From: Micromonospora solifontis
GTDB lineage: Bacteria > Actinomycetota > Actinomycetes > Mycobacteriales > Micromonosporaceae
Direction: 5' to 3'
DNA: 64,000 nt
Assembly (NCBI RefSeq): GCF_003725545.1
Contig: NZ_RJLN01000021.1
Location: 1 to 64,000 of the forward strand
Within the stretch, counting starts at the first letter, position 1; each line of letters begins with the position of its first letter. Under the pieces are notes generated by a model. It was given only the letters and a program-made list of their open reading frames with translations. It made no database searches and was not told where the DNA came from. This document shows, one piece after another, positions 34,154-43,565 of this stretch. The translations under genes were made by a program, and so were the position numbers.

Positions 34154-35658
34154 CAGAAGAAGCCCAGCTTCTTCGGGGAGTAGCTGACCAGCAGGTTCTT
34201 GGTCTGCTGGTAGTGCTCCAGCATCATCTTGTGGTTCTCCCGGCCGATGCCGGACTGCTTGTACCCGCCGAACGCGGCGTGCGCCGGGTAGGCGTGGTAG
34301 CAGTTCGTCCACACCCGACCCGCCTGGATCGCCCGGCCGGCCCGGTACGCGGTGTTGATGTCCCGGGTCCAGACCCCCGCGCCGAGGCCGTACAGGGTGT
34401 CGTTGGCGATCTTCACGGCGTCGTCCAGGTCGGCGAAGGAGGTCACCGAGACCACCGGGCCGAAGATCTCCTCCTGGAAGATCCGCATCGAGTTGTCGCC
34501 CTCGAAGATCGTCGGCTCGACGTAGTACCCGCCCGACAACTCGCCGCCCAGGTCCGCCCGTGAACCGCCGGTGAGCACGCGAGCGCCCTCCTGCCGACCG
34601 ATGTCCAGGTAGGACAGGATCTTCTCCAGTTGGTCGTTGGATGCCTGCGCGCCGATCATCGTCGCCGTGTCCAGCGGGTGCCCCTGCTTGATCTGCTCCG
34701 TGCGGGACACCGCGGCGGCCAGGAAGTCCGCGTAGTGGCCCTGTTGGATCAGCGCCCGGGACGGGCAGGTGCACACCTCGCCCTGGTTGAGGGCGAACAT
34801 GGTGAAGCCTTCGAGGGCCTTGTCCCGGAAGTCGTCGGACGCGGCGCTGACGTCGTCGAAGAAGATGTTCGGGCTCTTGCCGCCCAGCTCCAGCGTGACC
34901 GGCTTGATGTTCTCGCTGGCGTACTGCATGATCAGCCGCCCGGTGGTGGTCTCGCCGGTGAACGCCACCTTGGCCACCCGGGGCGACGAGGCGAGCGGCT
35001 TGCCCGCCTCGACCCCGAAGCCGTTGACCACGTTCACCACGCCGGGCGGAAGCAGGTCGGCGACGAGCGACAGCAGGTAGTGGATCGACGCCGGGGTCTG
35101 CTCGGCGGGCTTGAGCACCACCGCGTTGCCGGCGGCGAGCGCCGGGGCGAGCTTCCAGACCGCCATGAGGATCGGGAAGTTCCACGGGATGATCTGCCCG
35201 ACCACCCCCAGCGGCTCGTGGAAGTGGTAGGCCACCGTGTCGTCGTCGATCTCGCCGAGTGAGCCCTCCTGGGCCCGGATCGCCCCGGCGAAGTAGCGGA
35301 AGTGGTCGATCGCCAGGGGGATGTCGGCGGCCAGGGTCTCCCGTACCGGCTTGCCGTTCTCCCAGGTCTCCGCGACGGCCAGGGACTCCAGGTTCTCCTG
35401 CATCCGGTCGGCGATCCGGTTGAGGACCAGCGCCCGCTCGGCGACCGAGGTGCGGCCCCACGCGTCGGCGGCGCCGTGCGCGGCGTCGAGCGCCTTCTCG
35501 ACGTCGTCGGCGGTGCCCCGGGCCACCTCGCAGAAGGTCTGCCCGGTCACCGGGCTGGGGTTCTCGAAGTACCGGCCGCCGTGCGGCTTCACGTACTCGC
35601 CGCCGATGAAGTGGTCGTAGCGGGACTGCCAGTGGGTGGGGGCGTCGTAGCGTGTCAT
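34153..35658 (-). CDS. Aldehyde dehydrogenase (ExaC/AcoD type)
   Basis: This 501-residue NAD-dependent dehydrogenase probably acts on acetaldehyde or another short aldehyde. [14 protein letters not shown] contains the catalytic glutamate region, and [15 protein letters not shown] carries the nucleophilic cysteine. The N-terminus [20 protein letters not shown] is typical of the group. GGAGGT lies 5 bases before ATG 35658. Only 41 bases separate it from the upstream regulator, so regulator, dehydrogenase and DUF779 form one operon. Confidence 0.92.
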   Translation of the reverse strand: MTRYDAPTHWQSRYDHFIGGEYVKPHGGRYFENPSPVTGQTFCEVARGTADDVEKALDAAHGAADAWGRTSVAERALVLNRIADRMQENLESLAVAETWENGKPVRETLAADIPLAIDHFRYFAGAIRAQEGSLGEIDDDTVAYHFHEPLGVVGQIIPWNFPILMAVWKLAPALAAGNAVVLKPAEQTPASIHYLLSLVADLLPPGVVNVVNGFGVEAGKPLASSPRVAKVAFTGETTTGRLIMQYASENIKPVTLELGGKSPNIFFDDVSAASDDFRDKALEGFTMFALNQGEVCTCPSRALIQQGHYADFLAAAVSRTEQIKQGHPLDTATMIGAQASNDQLEKILSYLDIGRQEGARVLTGGSRADLGGELSGGYYVEPTIFEGDNSMRIFQEEIFGPVVSVTSFADLDDAVKIANDTLYGLGAGVWTRDINTAYRAGRAIQAGRVWTNCYHAYPAHAAFGGYKQSGIGRENHKMMLEHYQQTKNLLVSYSPKKLGFF

Positions 35659-35699
35659 GGGTACCTCCGCCGTCCGTGGGTGGTGGATGGCGGAGGACG

Positions 35700-36983
35700 T
35701 TAGTGTCCGCGACGTTGCAGCAACGTTGCGCGCGGCAGGTCGTACTCCCGGGCGAGCTGGCGGGCGCGGGCCACGGCGAGGGGCCGGCGGGGCGCGCCCG
35801 GCGGCAGCGCCCGCGCCAGGGCCTGCCAGGCGGTGAGGTCGTCGGCCCCGGCGGGCGTCGCGGTCCAGGCCGCGAGCAGGTCGGCGTCCGCGGTGGCCAG
35901 CACGGTCGCGCGCAGCTGCCCGTCGACCAGGCGGCGCAGTCGCGCGACTCCCGGCGCGTCCGACCCGGGCAGCAGGGGCCCGCCGTACGCCTGGAGCGCC
36001 CCCGCCGGGTCGCCGCGTTCCAGCAGCTCGGTGACGGTACGGAAGTCGGCGCGCACGGCCGCCCGCAGCCGGTACGGGCGGGAGTCGAGCAGTTCCTCGC
36101 CGAGCGCCCGGCGCAGCCGGGACAGTTCGGCGCGCAGGGTGACCGGGTGCAGCCGGTCGTCGCCGTAGAGGTCGAGGCCGAGCTGTTCGCCGGTGCGCCC
36201 CTCGGGGTGGTCGAGCAGCAGCACCAGCAGTTCGCTGTGCCGGCGGCCGAGCCGGATCCGCCGCCCGCCGATCCGCAGCTCCGCCTCGTCGCGGCCGAGC
36301 GCGGTGACGTGCAGCAGGTCCGGCTCGGCCGGCGCGGCCCCGGCGAGGAACGCCTCGGCCGCCCGGGCGGTGGCCCGGACCAGGGCGAGGCTCTGCGGGG
36401 TGGCCAGGTGGTCGCCGCCGGTGATGTCGACCGCGCCGAGCAGCCGGCCGGTGGTGGGGTCGTGGATGGGAGCGGCGGCGCAGGTCCAGCGCTGCACCGG
36501 CCGGACGAAGTGTTCGGTGGCGAAGATCTGCACGCTGTGGTCGACGGCGAGGGCGGTGCCGGGGGCGTTGGTGCCGGCGTGTGCCTCGTCCCACCGCGCA
36601 CCGGGCACGAAGTTCATCCGCTCGGCGTGCCGGAGCACCCCCGGATGCCCCTCCACCCAGAGCAGCCGCCCGTACGCGTCGCAGACCGCCATCAGGTGCG
36701 CGCCGTCCTGGGCGATCCCCCCGAGCAGGTCGCGGAAGAGCGGCAGCACCCGCGCGAGGGGGTGGGCGGCCCGGTAACTCTCCAGCGCGTCGTCGGTCAG
36801 GTCGACCGGGGCGGTGGTCTCGGGGTCGAGCAGCGCGGACCGTTCCCACGACCGGCGGACCACGTCCCGGACCCGGTCGGCGGTGACGTGTCCGGCGAGG
36901 AACGCCTCGTGGGCGGCGCCGACCTGCGCGATCCGCTCCGCCGGATCGGCGCCGAACTCCAGGGCGAGCCACGGGTCAGCCAT
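35700..36983 (-). CDS. GAF-domain transcriptional regulator of the aldehyde dehydrogenase operon
   Basis: This 427-residue protein has an AcoR-like N-terminal sensory region with GAF features (about residues 60-220: [55 protein letters not shown]). The C-terminal part has a winged-helix segment ([20 protein letters not shown] then [23 protein letters not shown]). The sigma54-activating AAA domain of true AcoR is absent, as in actinobacterial versions. GAGGAGG precedes ATG 36983. It probably senses an alcohol or aldehyde signal and controls its own operon. Confidence 0.85.
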   Translation of the reverse strand: MADPWLALEFGADPAERIAQVGAAHEAFLAGHVTADRVRDVVRRSWERSALLDPETTAPVDLTDDALESYRAAHPLARVLPLFRDLLGGIAQDGAHLMAVCDAYGRLLWVEGHPGVLRHAERMNFVPGARWDEAHAGTNAPGTALAVDHSVQIFATEHFVRPVQRWTCAAAPIHDPTTGRLLGAVDITGGDHLATPQSLALVRATARAAEAFLAGAAPAEPDLLHVTALGRDEAELRIGGRRIRLGRRHSELLVLLLDHPEGRTGEQLGLDLYGDDRLHPVTLRAELSRLRRALGEELLDSRPYRLRAAVRADFRTVTELLERGDPAGALQAYGGPLLPGSDAPGVARLRRLVDGQLRATVLATADADLLAAWTATPAGADDLTAWQALARALPPGAPRRPLAVARARQLAREYDLPRATLLQRRGH

Positions 36984-37053
36984 GGGCGACCTCCTCGCGC
37001 CCATGGTGACCCAGCTCACCCGTGATCGCCAATACCGGTTGCCCGGGCGGATC

Positions 37054-37095
37054 GACCGGTCCGGGTGGGGCGCACCTCCACCACCCGGACCGGTC
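37054..37095 (-). terminator. Hairpin after the delta-60 repeat gene
   Basis: A perfect 15-bp stem (GACCGGTCCGGGTGG at 37054-37068 with 37081-37095) and a 12-base loop lie just beyond the stop of the minus-strand gene at 37106. Confidence 0.7.
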
Positions 37096-37105
37096 CGCAG
37101 GCTGC

Positions 37106-38644
37106 TCAGCCCAGCCCGTTGACCGACGGGGTCCGCTCGCAGCATCGCGGCAGCGGGCCCCGGACCAGCCCGTAGCGGGCCGCCAGGAAGGCGGCGTCGC
37201 TGAGCGTCTCGTTCCCGGTCACCCCGGCCACCACGAGCCGCCGGCCGAACTGGAGCGCGACGGACGAGGCGGCGGAGATCGTTCCGACCGCGGTGACCGT
37301 GCGGCCGTCGGTGCCGAAGCTCTCGTCCAGCTCGCCGTTCGGCAGGTAGCCGGCCAGCGCGACATTCGGGAACGCCTGGCCGACCGCGACGAGCCGGCCG
37401 CCCGGCCGGAGCAGCACGCCGTTCGCGCCCGCCCTGCCCTCGAAATCGGTGCGCACCCGGCCGGTGCCGCCCCCGAATGTCCGGTCGAGTGCGCCGTCGG
37501 GGCGGAAACGCATCAGGCCGAAGCCGCTCGAGTCGTTGAGGTTGCCGGTGACGCCCGCTGCGATGATCCGCCCCGCCGGGTCCAGGACCAGGTCGTTGAG
37601 GCCGTTGATGCCGGCGTCCGGGAAGCGTTCCAGCACCCTCCCGGCGATGCCGAAGCTGGGGTCCAGTCGCCCCTGAGCGGTGAGCCGGACCAGCGCGAAC
37701 CAGCTCACCCCGAAGTTGGCGACACCGCCCAGCACGATCCGGCCGTCCCGCTGAACTCCGAGGGCGAAGGCGTCGGCGTCGTTGCCGGGCATCGGCACGA
37801 TCGTCCAGCCGCCGGTGCCGAAGCTCGGGTCCAGCCGGCCGTCGGGAAGGAACCGGGCGGCGGCGAAGCCGGGGTTGCCTTGGGCGTCGTTCGCCCCACC
37901 CGCAGCCAGGATCCGTCCGTCGGGGAGGACGACCACGTCGGTCGCGCCGCCCTGGCGGAGCGGGCCGACCGGTGCCACCACGACGCCGCCGCTGCCGAAC
38001 CGTCGATCCAGCTCACCGTCGGGCCGGTAGCGGGCCACGGCGAAGCCGAACTGGTCCGGCCCGAGGCCGGCGGTGCCGACCACCACCAGATCGCCCTTCG
38101 GGGCGAGCGTGACCGCCCGCGCGCCACCGCCGCCAACCGGCGGCAGCGGGGTGACCACCCGGCCGTTTTCGCCGAAGCCGGTGTCCAGCGTGCCGTCGCA
38201 GTGGTACCTGGCCAGCAGGAAGTCCGGGCTCTCGCCGTTCTGGTCGCCGCCCACCGCGACGATCGAGCCGTCCCGCAGGACCGCCAGGTCATTGGCCTGC
38301 ACCGCCCGGTCGGCGAATCGGGTGACCGCGACGCCCCGGACGCCGAAGGTCGGGTCGAGCTGGCCCGGCCCGGCGGCCCGGCCAGGTGGCACCTGCCCGT
38401 ACGGGTCGGCCGTGCTGCGGGGCGCGTCGGCCGGGAGCACCGGCACCTGCTGCTGCTCCCGGAGGAGGGACAGGAGGTCGGGCGGCGAGCTGGGAGCGGG
38501 GGCTGTGGTGGCGGTCGGCTGCACCGGCGCGGCAGCGACGGCCGGCCGGGTGGCCGGCGTGCCGGAGCCGGCCGCTACCGCCATGGTGGCGAGCAGCGCC
38601 AGGCCGGCCAGACGCAGACGGGTACGACCACGGGAAGACGTCAT
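37106..38644 (-). CDS. Secreted delta-60 repeat (beta-propeller) protein
   Basis: This 512-residue protein has a signal peptide (LRLAGLALLATMAVAAGSG) and a Pro/Ala-rich linker to about residue 90. Seven copies of the delta-60 repeat core LDxxFGxxG follow (QLDPTFGVRG, TLDTGFGENG, ELDRRFGSGG, RLDPSFGTGG, RLDPSFGIAG, ALDRTFGGGTG, ELDESFGTDG), each followed by GR(I/L)VxxG-type strands. Seven units suggest a closed seven-bladed propeller. The C-terminus has a CC pair. Role is unknown. It is divergent from the double-psi-barrel gene. Confidence 0.88.
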   Translation of the reverse strand: MTSSRGRTRLRLAGLALLATMAVAAGSGTPATRPAVAAAPVQPTATTAPAPSSPPDLLSLLREQQQVPVLPADAPRSTADPYGQVPPGRAAGPGQLDPTFGVRGVAVTRFADRAVQANDLAVLRDGSIVAVGGDQNGESPDFLLARYHCDGTLDTGFGENGRVVTPLPPVGGGGARAVTLAPKGDLVVVGTAGLGPDQFGFAVARYRPDGELDRRFGSGGVVVAPVGPLRQGGATDVVVLPDGRILAAGGANDAQGNPGFAAARFLPDGRLDPSFGTGGWTIVPMPGNDADAFALGVQRDGRIVLGGVANFGVSWFALVRLTAQGRLDPSFGIAGRVLERFPDAGINGLNDLVLDPAGRIIAAGVTGNLNDSSGFGLMRFRPDGALDRTFGGGTGRVRTDFEGRAGANGVLLRPGGRLVAVGQAFPNVALAGYLPNGELDESFGTDGRTVTAVGTISAASSVALQFGRRLVVAGVTGNETLSDAAFLAARYGLVRGPLPRCCERTPSVNGLG

Positions 38645-38811
38645 GGAACACCTCTGTCGGTAAGGAGCCGCAGAGTCCCATCAGACGCGACAAAAAAGCC
38701 GGAAGCGGATGAAACTCGGAATTGTCCACCGGTCGGCGCCCCGGTGAACGGAGCAGCGCTCCCACGCCGTACCAGTGGTCGAAGTCAGGCCGACGGACGA
38801 CGGGAGTTGCG

Positions 38812-39498
38812 GTGAGGGTGCAGCGGAAACACGTACTGGCGGGTGGGATGGCGGCGGTCGCCGCGGCGACGGTGGCGTTCGGCACGGGCCTCGGCTTCGC
38901 CGGGACCACGCCGGAGCGGGCCAGCGTGTGCCAGGGGTCGGTGACCTTCTCGGCGGAGGGCGGGGCGCCCGCGGCGACCAGCGACCGGTTCCCGGTGGGC
39001 ACCCGGTTGCGGGTGACCAACCTGGACAACGGCCGGGCGGCGACCGTCACGGTGACCGGTCCGTCGGGCAGTTGTGTCCTGCTCAACGCCGCCGCGATGG
39101 ACCTGGTCCGGGAGCCGGGCAAGAACGTCGTCCGGCGCAACCTGGTGGAACGGCTCGACGGCCCGGCGGGCCAGCCCGCCGGGCCGGGCTCCGGCGAGAC
39201 CCGGCCGGGTTACGCCCAGCCGGGCGCCCCCGCCCAGCCGGGCGGCGCGGCCGGCCGGACCGTGTGCGGCGGCCCGATCACGTTCTCGGGCGAGGCCGGC
39301 GCTCCGGCGGCGACCAGTGGCCAGTTCCCGGCCGGGACCCGGTTGCGGGTGACCAACCTGGACAACGGCAAGGCGGTGACCGTGACCGTGACCGGGCCGT
39401 CGGGCAGTTGCGTCCTGCTCAACGCCGCCGCGATGGACCTCGTCCGGGAGCCCGGCAAGAACCTGGTCCGGCGCAACGTGGTGGAACTGCTCGGCTGA
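38812..39498 (+). CDS. Secreted protein with two tandem double-psi beta-barrel (RlpA-like) domains
   Basis: This 228-residue protein has a signal peptide (HVLAGGMAAVAAATVAFGTG). Two nearly identical domains of about 78 residues start at Val39 and Val151. Both carry TRLRVTNLDNG, TVTGPSGSCVLLNAAAMDL and VREPGKN, and a conserved Cys pair. The linker is Pro/Gly rich. The repeat period is 336 bases (38926 and 39262), and the near identity at DNA level indicates a recent internal duplication. GTG 38812 has GGGAG at 38802-38806. RlpA-like barrels bind or cleave peptidoglycan; the catalytic Asp of true lytic transglycosylases is not evident. Confidence 0.78.
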   Translation: MRVQRKHVLAGGMAAVAAATVAFGTGLGFAGTTPERASVCQGSVTFSAEGGAPAATSDRFPVGTRLRVTNLDNGRAATVTVTGPSGSCVLLNAAAMDLVREPGKNVVRRNLVERLDGPAGQPAGPGSGETRPGYAQPGAPAQPGGAAGRTVCGGPITFSGEAGAPAATSGQFPAGTRLRVTNLDNGKAVTVTVTGPSGSCVLLNAAAMDLVREPGKNLVRRNVVELLG

Positions 39499-39518
39499 GC
39501 CGCCGGCGCCGCCCGCAG

Positions 39519-39569
39519 GTGGCACACCATGGCGGTCTCCCGGATGCGGTGACCGCCATGGTGTGCCAC
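39519..39569. terminator. 18-bp perfect hairpin between convergent genes
   Basis: GTGGCACACCATGGCGGT (39519-39536) pairs perfectly with 39552-39569 across a 15-base loop, between the double-psi-barrel gene and the ABC permease. Confidence 0.8.
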
Positions 39570-39579
39570 GGATGGCGGT

Positions 39580-40569
39580 TCAGGCGATGCGACGGACGCG
39601 GCGCAGGGCCAGGTAGAGCAGGAGCGCGGCGAGGGCGACGAAGATGCCCGTCTCGATCCACTGGAACGGCCAGAACCGGTCCCCCGGTTGGTAGAGCTCC
39701 CAGTTGTAGGCGCCGGGTCCGGCGCCGAGTTCGGCACCGCAGCGCTGGCCATTCGGTCCCTGGCCACCCGGCGGGCACATGATGTGGGTGTCGGCCGCGA
39801 TCAGCTTCCCGTCGGCGTTGCGCACCCCGCTGGCGAGGACCCAGTTGCCCCGGTCCTCCTGCAGCGGTCCGGCCCCCTCGATGGGGAAGGTGCGGGTGCG
39901 GGCGGGCTGGTAGTGCGGTCTGGCCAGGATCGCCACCGCCGCCCGGACGCCGATGAACGCGGCCAGGGTGACGCCCATGGCGGGCAGCATCCGGCGCCAG
40001 AGGGTGCCGGCGAAGATGCCGAGCGCCACCGCGAAGAGGGTGTAGCCGATCGGGGCGATGCCCTGCAGGTCGAAGACGATGAAGCCGAGGCGGCCCTCGT
40101 GCGCGGCCTGGGTGAGCGGGCTGACCCACCAGGCCATGCCCAGTCCGTAGGCGATCGCCAGGGTCACCGTGACGGCGACGACCAGGCCGAACTTCACCAG
40201 GGCCCACCGCGTCCGGCCGACGCCCTGCGTCCAGGCGAACCGGTGCGTGCCCTGCTCCACCTCCCGGGCGACCAGCGGGGCGCCCCAGAACAGACCGACG
40301 AGCACCGGCAGGACGACGAGCAGGACGGCGACCAGGTTGAGGCTGGCGTACCGGTTGGTGAACTGGCGGAACGCCGACTCGCAGCCGTTGACGGTGACCG
40401 GGTCGACGTCCGGACGCGCCAGCTTGCTGACGCAGTCCGGCAGCCCGAGTTCGGTGAAGCTGTGCCGCATCGACAGGCCGATCGGGACCATCAGGGCCGC
40501 GAGCGCGGCGAAGCCGAGGAGGGTGAAGAGCAGTTGCTTGCGGTGCTGCCGCCAGGCCAGCCAGATCAT
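39580..40569 (-). CDS. ABC-2 type transporter permease
   Basis: This 329-residue membrane protein has about six transmembrane segments: one near residues 14-32 (LLFTLLGFAALAALMVPIG), LVAVLLVVLPVLVGLFWGAP near 80-99, two or three in the middle, and a C-terminal one (GIFVALAALLLYLALRRVRR). A large outside loop of about 75 residues with two cysteines precedes the last helix. GGAGGT lies about 6 bases before ATG 40569, which overlaps the ATPase stop (ATGA). With the ATPase and GntR regulator it forms a YtrA-type operon, often induced by cell-wall-active compounds. Confidence 0.88.
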   Translation of the reverse strand: MIWLAWRQHRKQLLFTLLGFAALAALMVPIGLSMRHSFTELGLPDCVSKLARPDVDPVTVNGCESAFRQFTNRYASLNLVAVLLVVLPVLVGLFWGAPLVAREVEQGTHRFAWTQGVGRTRWALVKFGLVVAVTVTLAIAYGLGMAWWVSPLTQAAHEGRLGFIVFDLQGIAPIGYTLFAVALGIFAGTLWRRMLPAMGVTLAAFIGVRAAVAILARPHYQPARTRTFPIEGAGPLQEDRGNWVLASGVRNADGKLIAADTHIMCPPGGQGPNGQRCGAELGAGPGAYNWELYQPGDRFWPFQWIETGIFVALAALLLYLALRRVRRIA

Positions 40570-41456
40570 GCCGGCACCTCCCAGGCCGCGTGGCTCGTGG
40601 TGGTCTCGCCCTCGGCGAGGTACGCCAGGACGAGGTCCTCCAGCGTCACGTCGTGCACCGTCCACTCCGGGTCGAGAGCCTCGCCGGTCGTACGGACCAG
40701 CAGCGTTGACTGCCGGGCGGTGTGGCTGGCCCGGACCACGGCGTCGACCCCCTCGATCGGTTCACCGCCGTGCCGGGGCCCGACCAGCTGCCGGTGGGCG
40801 GCGACCAGGTCGTCGACCGCGCCCGCCAGGTGCACCCGGGCGGCCTGCAGCACGACCAGGTAGTCGCAGACCCGTTCCAGGTCGGCCAGCAGGTGCGAGG
40901 AGAGCAGCACGGTCGTGTCGGAGTCGGCGACGCTGCCCATCAGCGACTGCAGGAACTCCCGCCGCGCCAGTGGATCGAGACTGGCGACCGGTTCGTCGAG
41001 GAGCAGCAGCCGGGGCCGCTTCGCGAGGGCGAGCGCCAGCGCGACCTGCGCCCGCTGGCCGCCGGACAGCTTGCCGACGGGCAGCTTCGGCGGGATGCCG
41101 AGCTGGGCCAGCCGGTTGCGGGCGAGCGCGCCGTCCCAGCGCTTGTTCATCCGGCGGCCCAGCTCCACCAGCTCGGCCGCGGTGAAGTCCCGGTAGAGTG
41201 GCGTGTCCTGGGCGACGAAGCCGACCTCGGGCAGCACCGACGGGTTGGCGTACGGCGCTTCGCCGAAGATCCGCACCGCGCCGGCGTCCGGCCGCAGCAG
41301 GCCGACCGACAGGTGCAGCAGCGTGCTCTTGCCGGCACCGTTGGGGCCGACGAGGGCGGCAATCCGCCCGGCGGGCAGGCGCAGCGAGCAGTCCCGCAGC
41401 GCCCAGGTTCTCCCGTACCGTTTGCCGAGCTGCTCGGCCTCCAGCGCGATCTCCAT
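40566..41456 (-). CDS. ABC transporter ATP-binding protein
   Basis: This 296-residue ATPase has Walker A GPNGAGKST near residues 37-45, the Q-loop FVAQDTPLY, signature LSGGQRAQ and Walker B RLLLLDEPVASLD. A C-terminal extension of about 80 residues follows. ATG 41456 is chosen because AGAGGA lies 6 bases upstream; ATG 41471 overlaps the gntR stop and is also plausible. It is the energy subunit for the permease at 39580. Confidence 0.92.
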   Translation of the reverse strand: MEIALEAEQLGKRYGRTWALRDCSLRLPAGRIAALVGPNGAGKSTLLHLSVGLLRPDAGAVRIFGEAPYANPSVLPEVGFVAQDTPLYRDFTAAELVELGRRMNKRWDGALARNRLAQLGIPPKLPVGKLSGGQRAQVALALALAKRPRLLLLDEPVASLDPLARREFLQSLMGSVADSDTTVLLSSHLLADLERVCDYLVVLQAARVHLAGAVDDLVAAHRQLVGPRHGGEPIEGVDAVVRASHTARQSTLLVRTTGEALDPEWTVHDVTLEDLVLAYLAEGETTTSHAAWEVPA

Positions 41457-41467
41457 CAGCTGTCCTC

Positions 41468-41884
41468 TCATCCTGCTGAGGCGGGCTCGGTGCGCGTCGC
41501 CTCGGCGGCGAGTGCGGCCCGCATGGTGGTCTCGACCAGGGCGGTGACGTCTTCCGGGGTGAGTCCGGCGGCGCGGGCGCGGTGCAGCCAGGCCACGAGC
41601 TCCTCGCGAAGCTCGGCCTGATCGGCCAGCGCCGAGCCGGCGAGGGTCCGGCGGACGAAGGTGCCGACGCCGGGGCGGCCCTCGACCAGACCTTCGATCT
41701 CCAGCTCGCGGTACGCCTTCAGCACCGTGTTGGGGTTGATGGCCAGCGACTGCGCCACGTCGCGGACCTTCGGCAACTGGTCGCCGGGCGTCAGCAGCCC
41801 CACCCGCAGGGCCTGTTTGACCTGCTGGATCAGCTGCACATAGGTGTTCACCTTGGACCGGCCGTCCAGTACGAACTCGATCAC
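41468..41884 (-). CDS. GntR-family regulator, YtrA subfamily
   Basis: This 138-residue regulator has an N-terminal winged helix (about residues 10-78; LPKVRDVAQSLAINPNTVLKAYRELE) and a short C-terminal dimerisation part, the size of YtrA-type proteins. YtrA regulators repress the ABC operon that follows them. The GTG start has GAAGGG about 7 bases away. A near-perfect dyad overlaps the promoter just upstream, a likely autoregulatory operator. Confidence 0.93.
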   Translation of the reverse strand: MIEFVLDGRSKVNTYVQLIQQVKQALRVGLLTPGDQLPKVRDVAQSLAINPNTVLKAYRELEIEGLVEGRPGVGTFVRRTLAGSALADQAELREELVAWLHRARAAGLTPEDVTALVETTMRAALAAEATRTEPASAG

Positions 41885-41895
41885 GCGACGCCCTT

Positions 41896-41923
41896 CTATT
41901 GTCCTACGACAGTAGGACTATAG
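41896..41923 (-). promoter_or_regulatory. 12-bp dyad operator at the GntR/ABC operon promoter
   Basis: CTATTGTCCTAC (41896-41907) and GTAGGACTATAG (41912-41923) are inverted with one mismatch and a 4-base centre. The AT-rich ends resemble promoter hexamers. Position and symmetry fit an autoregulatory YtrA-type site. Confidence 0.7.
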
Positions 41924-41994
41924 AACAGGATGGCGGCGGAAGGGGACCCCATGGCGGATCGGACGTGTCGGAGGCGGGCCGTACCGTCTCGGCC

Positions 41995-42531
41995 GTGGGC
42001 ATCCTGACCGACTACTTCGCGGCGAGTCCCGAGCAGGCGCTGGCCGCCGTCGACATCGGGCCCGGCGACGAGCTGGCCCCGCTGCGGGGCAGGTTCCTGG
42101 AGCCGACGGTGCTGGTCGGCAGGCTGTGGGCGGCGATCCGGCACGGCGACCTCGACCTGGCGGCGCGCGACCTGTCCGCCGCCGAGGAGTGGGTGGGTGA
42201 GCCGGACGAGAAGCTCGTCGCCGAGATCGTGGGGGAGTTGCGGCGGGTGGCCCGGCGGGCGGTTGCCCACGACATCCCCGCGTACCCCGATCAGCCGAAG
42301 GCCGCGTCCAGGATGTCCAGGCCGCGGGCCAGCTCGTCGTCGGAGATGACCAGTGGAGGCAGGAAGCGCAGCACGTTGCCGTACGTGCCGCAGGTGAGGG
42401 TGAGCAGGCCGGCGGCGTGGCAGGCCGCCGAGATCGCCGCCGTGGCGGCCGGGTCCGGGGTGCGGGTGCCCGGCTGCACGATCTCCACGGCCAGCATCGC
42501 ACCCCGGCCGCGCACCTCGGCGATCCGCTGA
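41995..42531 (+). CDS. Hypothetical protein whose frame runs into gabT
   Basis: The first 100 residues (VGILTDYFAASPEQALAAVD to AHDIPAYPDQP) look like a real acidic, helical protein; the opening ILTDYF recalls a family of small actinobacterial proteins. The frame then continues about 80 residues antisense to the gabT 3' end, giving a Ser/Arg-rich tail typical of a shadow frame. The original stop has probably been lost, perhaps by a deletion that joined it to gabT. The GTG start has no clear ribosome site. Function is unknown. Confidence 0.5.
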   Translation: MGILTDYFAASPEQALAAVDIGPGDELAPLRGRFLEPTVLVGRLWAAIRHGDLDLAARDLSAAEEWVGEPDEKLVAEIVGELRRVARRAVAHDIPAYPDQPKAASRMSRPRASSSSEMTSGGRKRSTLPYVPQVRVSRPAAWQAAEIAAVAAGSGVRVPGCTISTASIAPRPRTSAIR

Positions 42532-43562
42532 TCCCGGGCGGCGATCGCGCGCAGCCGGTCGCCCATCACCTGGCCGATCCGCCGGGCGGCGGCGGCCAGA
42601 TCCAGCTCGTGCATGGTCTCGATGGCCGCGAGGGCCGCCGCGCAGGCGATCGGGTTGCCCCCGTACGTGCCGCCGAGGCCGCCGACGTGCACCGCGTCCA
42701 TCAGCTCAGCCCGGCCGGTCACCGCCGCCAGGGGCAGGCCACCGGCGATGCCCTTGGCCAGGGTGACCAGGTCCGGTTCGACGCCCTCGTGCTGGCAGGC
42801 GAACCAGTCGCCGGTGCGGCAGAACCCGGTCTGGATCTCGTCGGCGACGAACACCACCCCGGCCGCCGTCGCCCACTCGCGCAGCGCCGGCAGGAAACCC
42901 TCCGCTGGTACGACGAAGCCGCCCTCGCCCTGGATCGGCTCGATCAGCAGCGCGGCCACGTTCTCCGCGCCGACCTGCTTCTCCACCATCTCGATCGCCC
43001 GGGCCGCCGCGGTCGCCCCGTCCAGCCCGCCGTCGCGCAGCGGGTACGACATCGGGACCCGGTAGACCTCCCCGGCGAACGGCCCGAACCGGTGCTTGTA
43101 CGGCATGTTCTTCGCGGTCAGCGCCATGGTCAGGTTGGTCCGGCCGTGGTACGCGTGGTCGAAGACCACCACCGCCGGGCGGCCGGTGGCGTGCCGGGCG
43201 ATCTTGACGGCGTTCTCCACCGCCTCGGCGCCGGAGTTGAACAGCGCCGAGCGCTTCTCGAAGCTGCCCGGGGTCAGCGCGTTGAGCTGCTCGCAGACCG
43301 CCACGTACGACTCGTACGGGGCGACCATGAAGCAGGTGTGGGTGAAGCGTTCGACCTGCGCCTTGACCGCCTCGACCACCCGTGGGGCGGAGTTGCCCAC
43401 GTTGGTGACCGCGATGCCGGCGGCGAAGTCGATCCACTCCCGACCGTCGACGTCGGTGACCGTCCCGCCCCCGGCGCGGTCGACGTAGGCGGTGATCGTG
43501 CTGCCGACGCCCCGGGCGACGGCCGCCCCCCGCCGCTTGTGCAGCTCGTCCGACGATGCCAT
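42291..43562 (-). CDS. gabT: 4-aminobutyrate--2-oxoglutarate aminotransferase
   Basis: This 423-residue class III PLP enzyme converts GABA to succinate semialdehyde. Motifs are FNSGAEAVENAVKIAR for the PLP phosphate, DHAYHGRTNLTMALT, EPIQGEGGF, DEIQTGFCRTG with the ring-nitrogen Asp, and TLAKGIAGGLPLAAV with the Schiff-base lysine. GGTYGGNP and a C-terminal FLPPLVISDDEL agree with GabT. It starts 3 bases after the aldehyde dehydrogenase stop, so the two are cotranscribed and act in successive steps. Confidence 0.94.
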   Translation of the reverse strand: MASSDELHKRRGAAVARGVGSTITAYVDRAGGGTVTDVDGREWIDFAAGIAVTNVGNSAPRVVEAVKAQVERFTHTCFMVAPYESYVAVCEQLNALTPGSFEKRSALFNSGAEAVENAVKIARHATGRPAVVVFDHAYHGRTNLTMALTAKNMPYKHRFGPFAGEVYRVPMSYPLRDGGLDGATAAARAIEMVEKQVGAENVAALLIEPIQGEGGFVVPAEGFLPALREWATAAGVVFVADEIQTGFCRTGDWFACQHEGVEPDLVTLAKGIAGGLPLAAVTGRAELMDAVHVGGLGGTYGGNPIACAAALAAIETMHELDLAAAARRIGQVMGDRLRAIAARDQRIAEVRGRGAMLAVEIVQPGTRTPDPAATAAISAACHAAGLLTLTCGTYGNVLRFLPPLVISDDELARGLDILDAAFG

Positions 43563-43565
43563 GGC

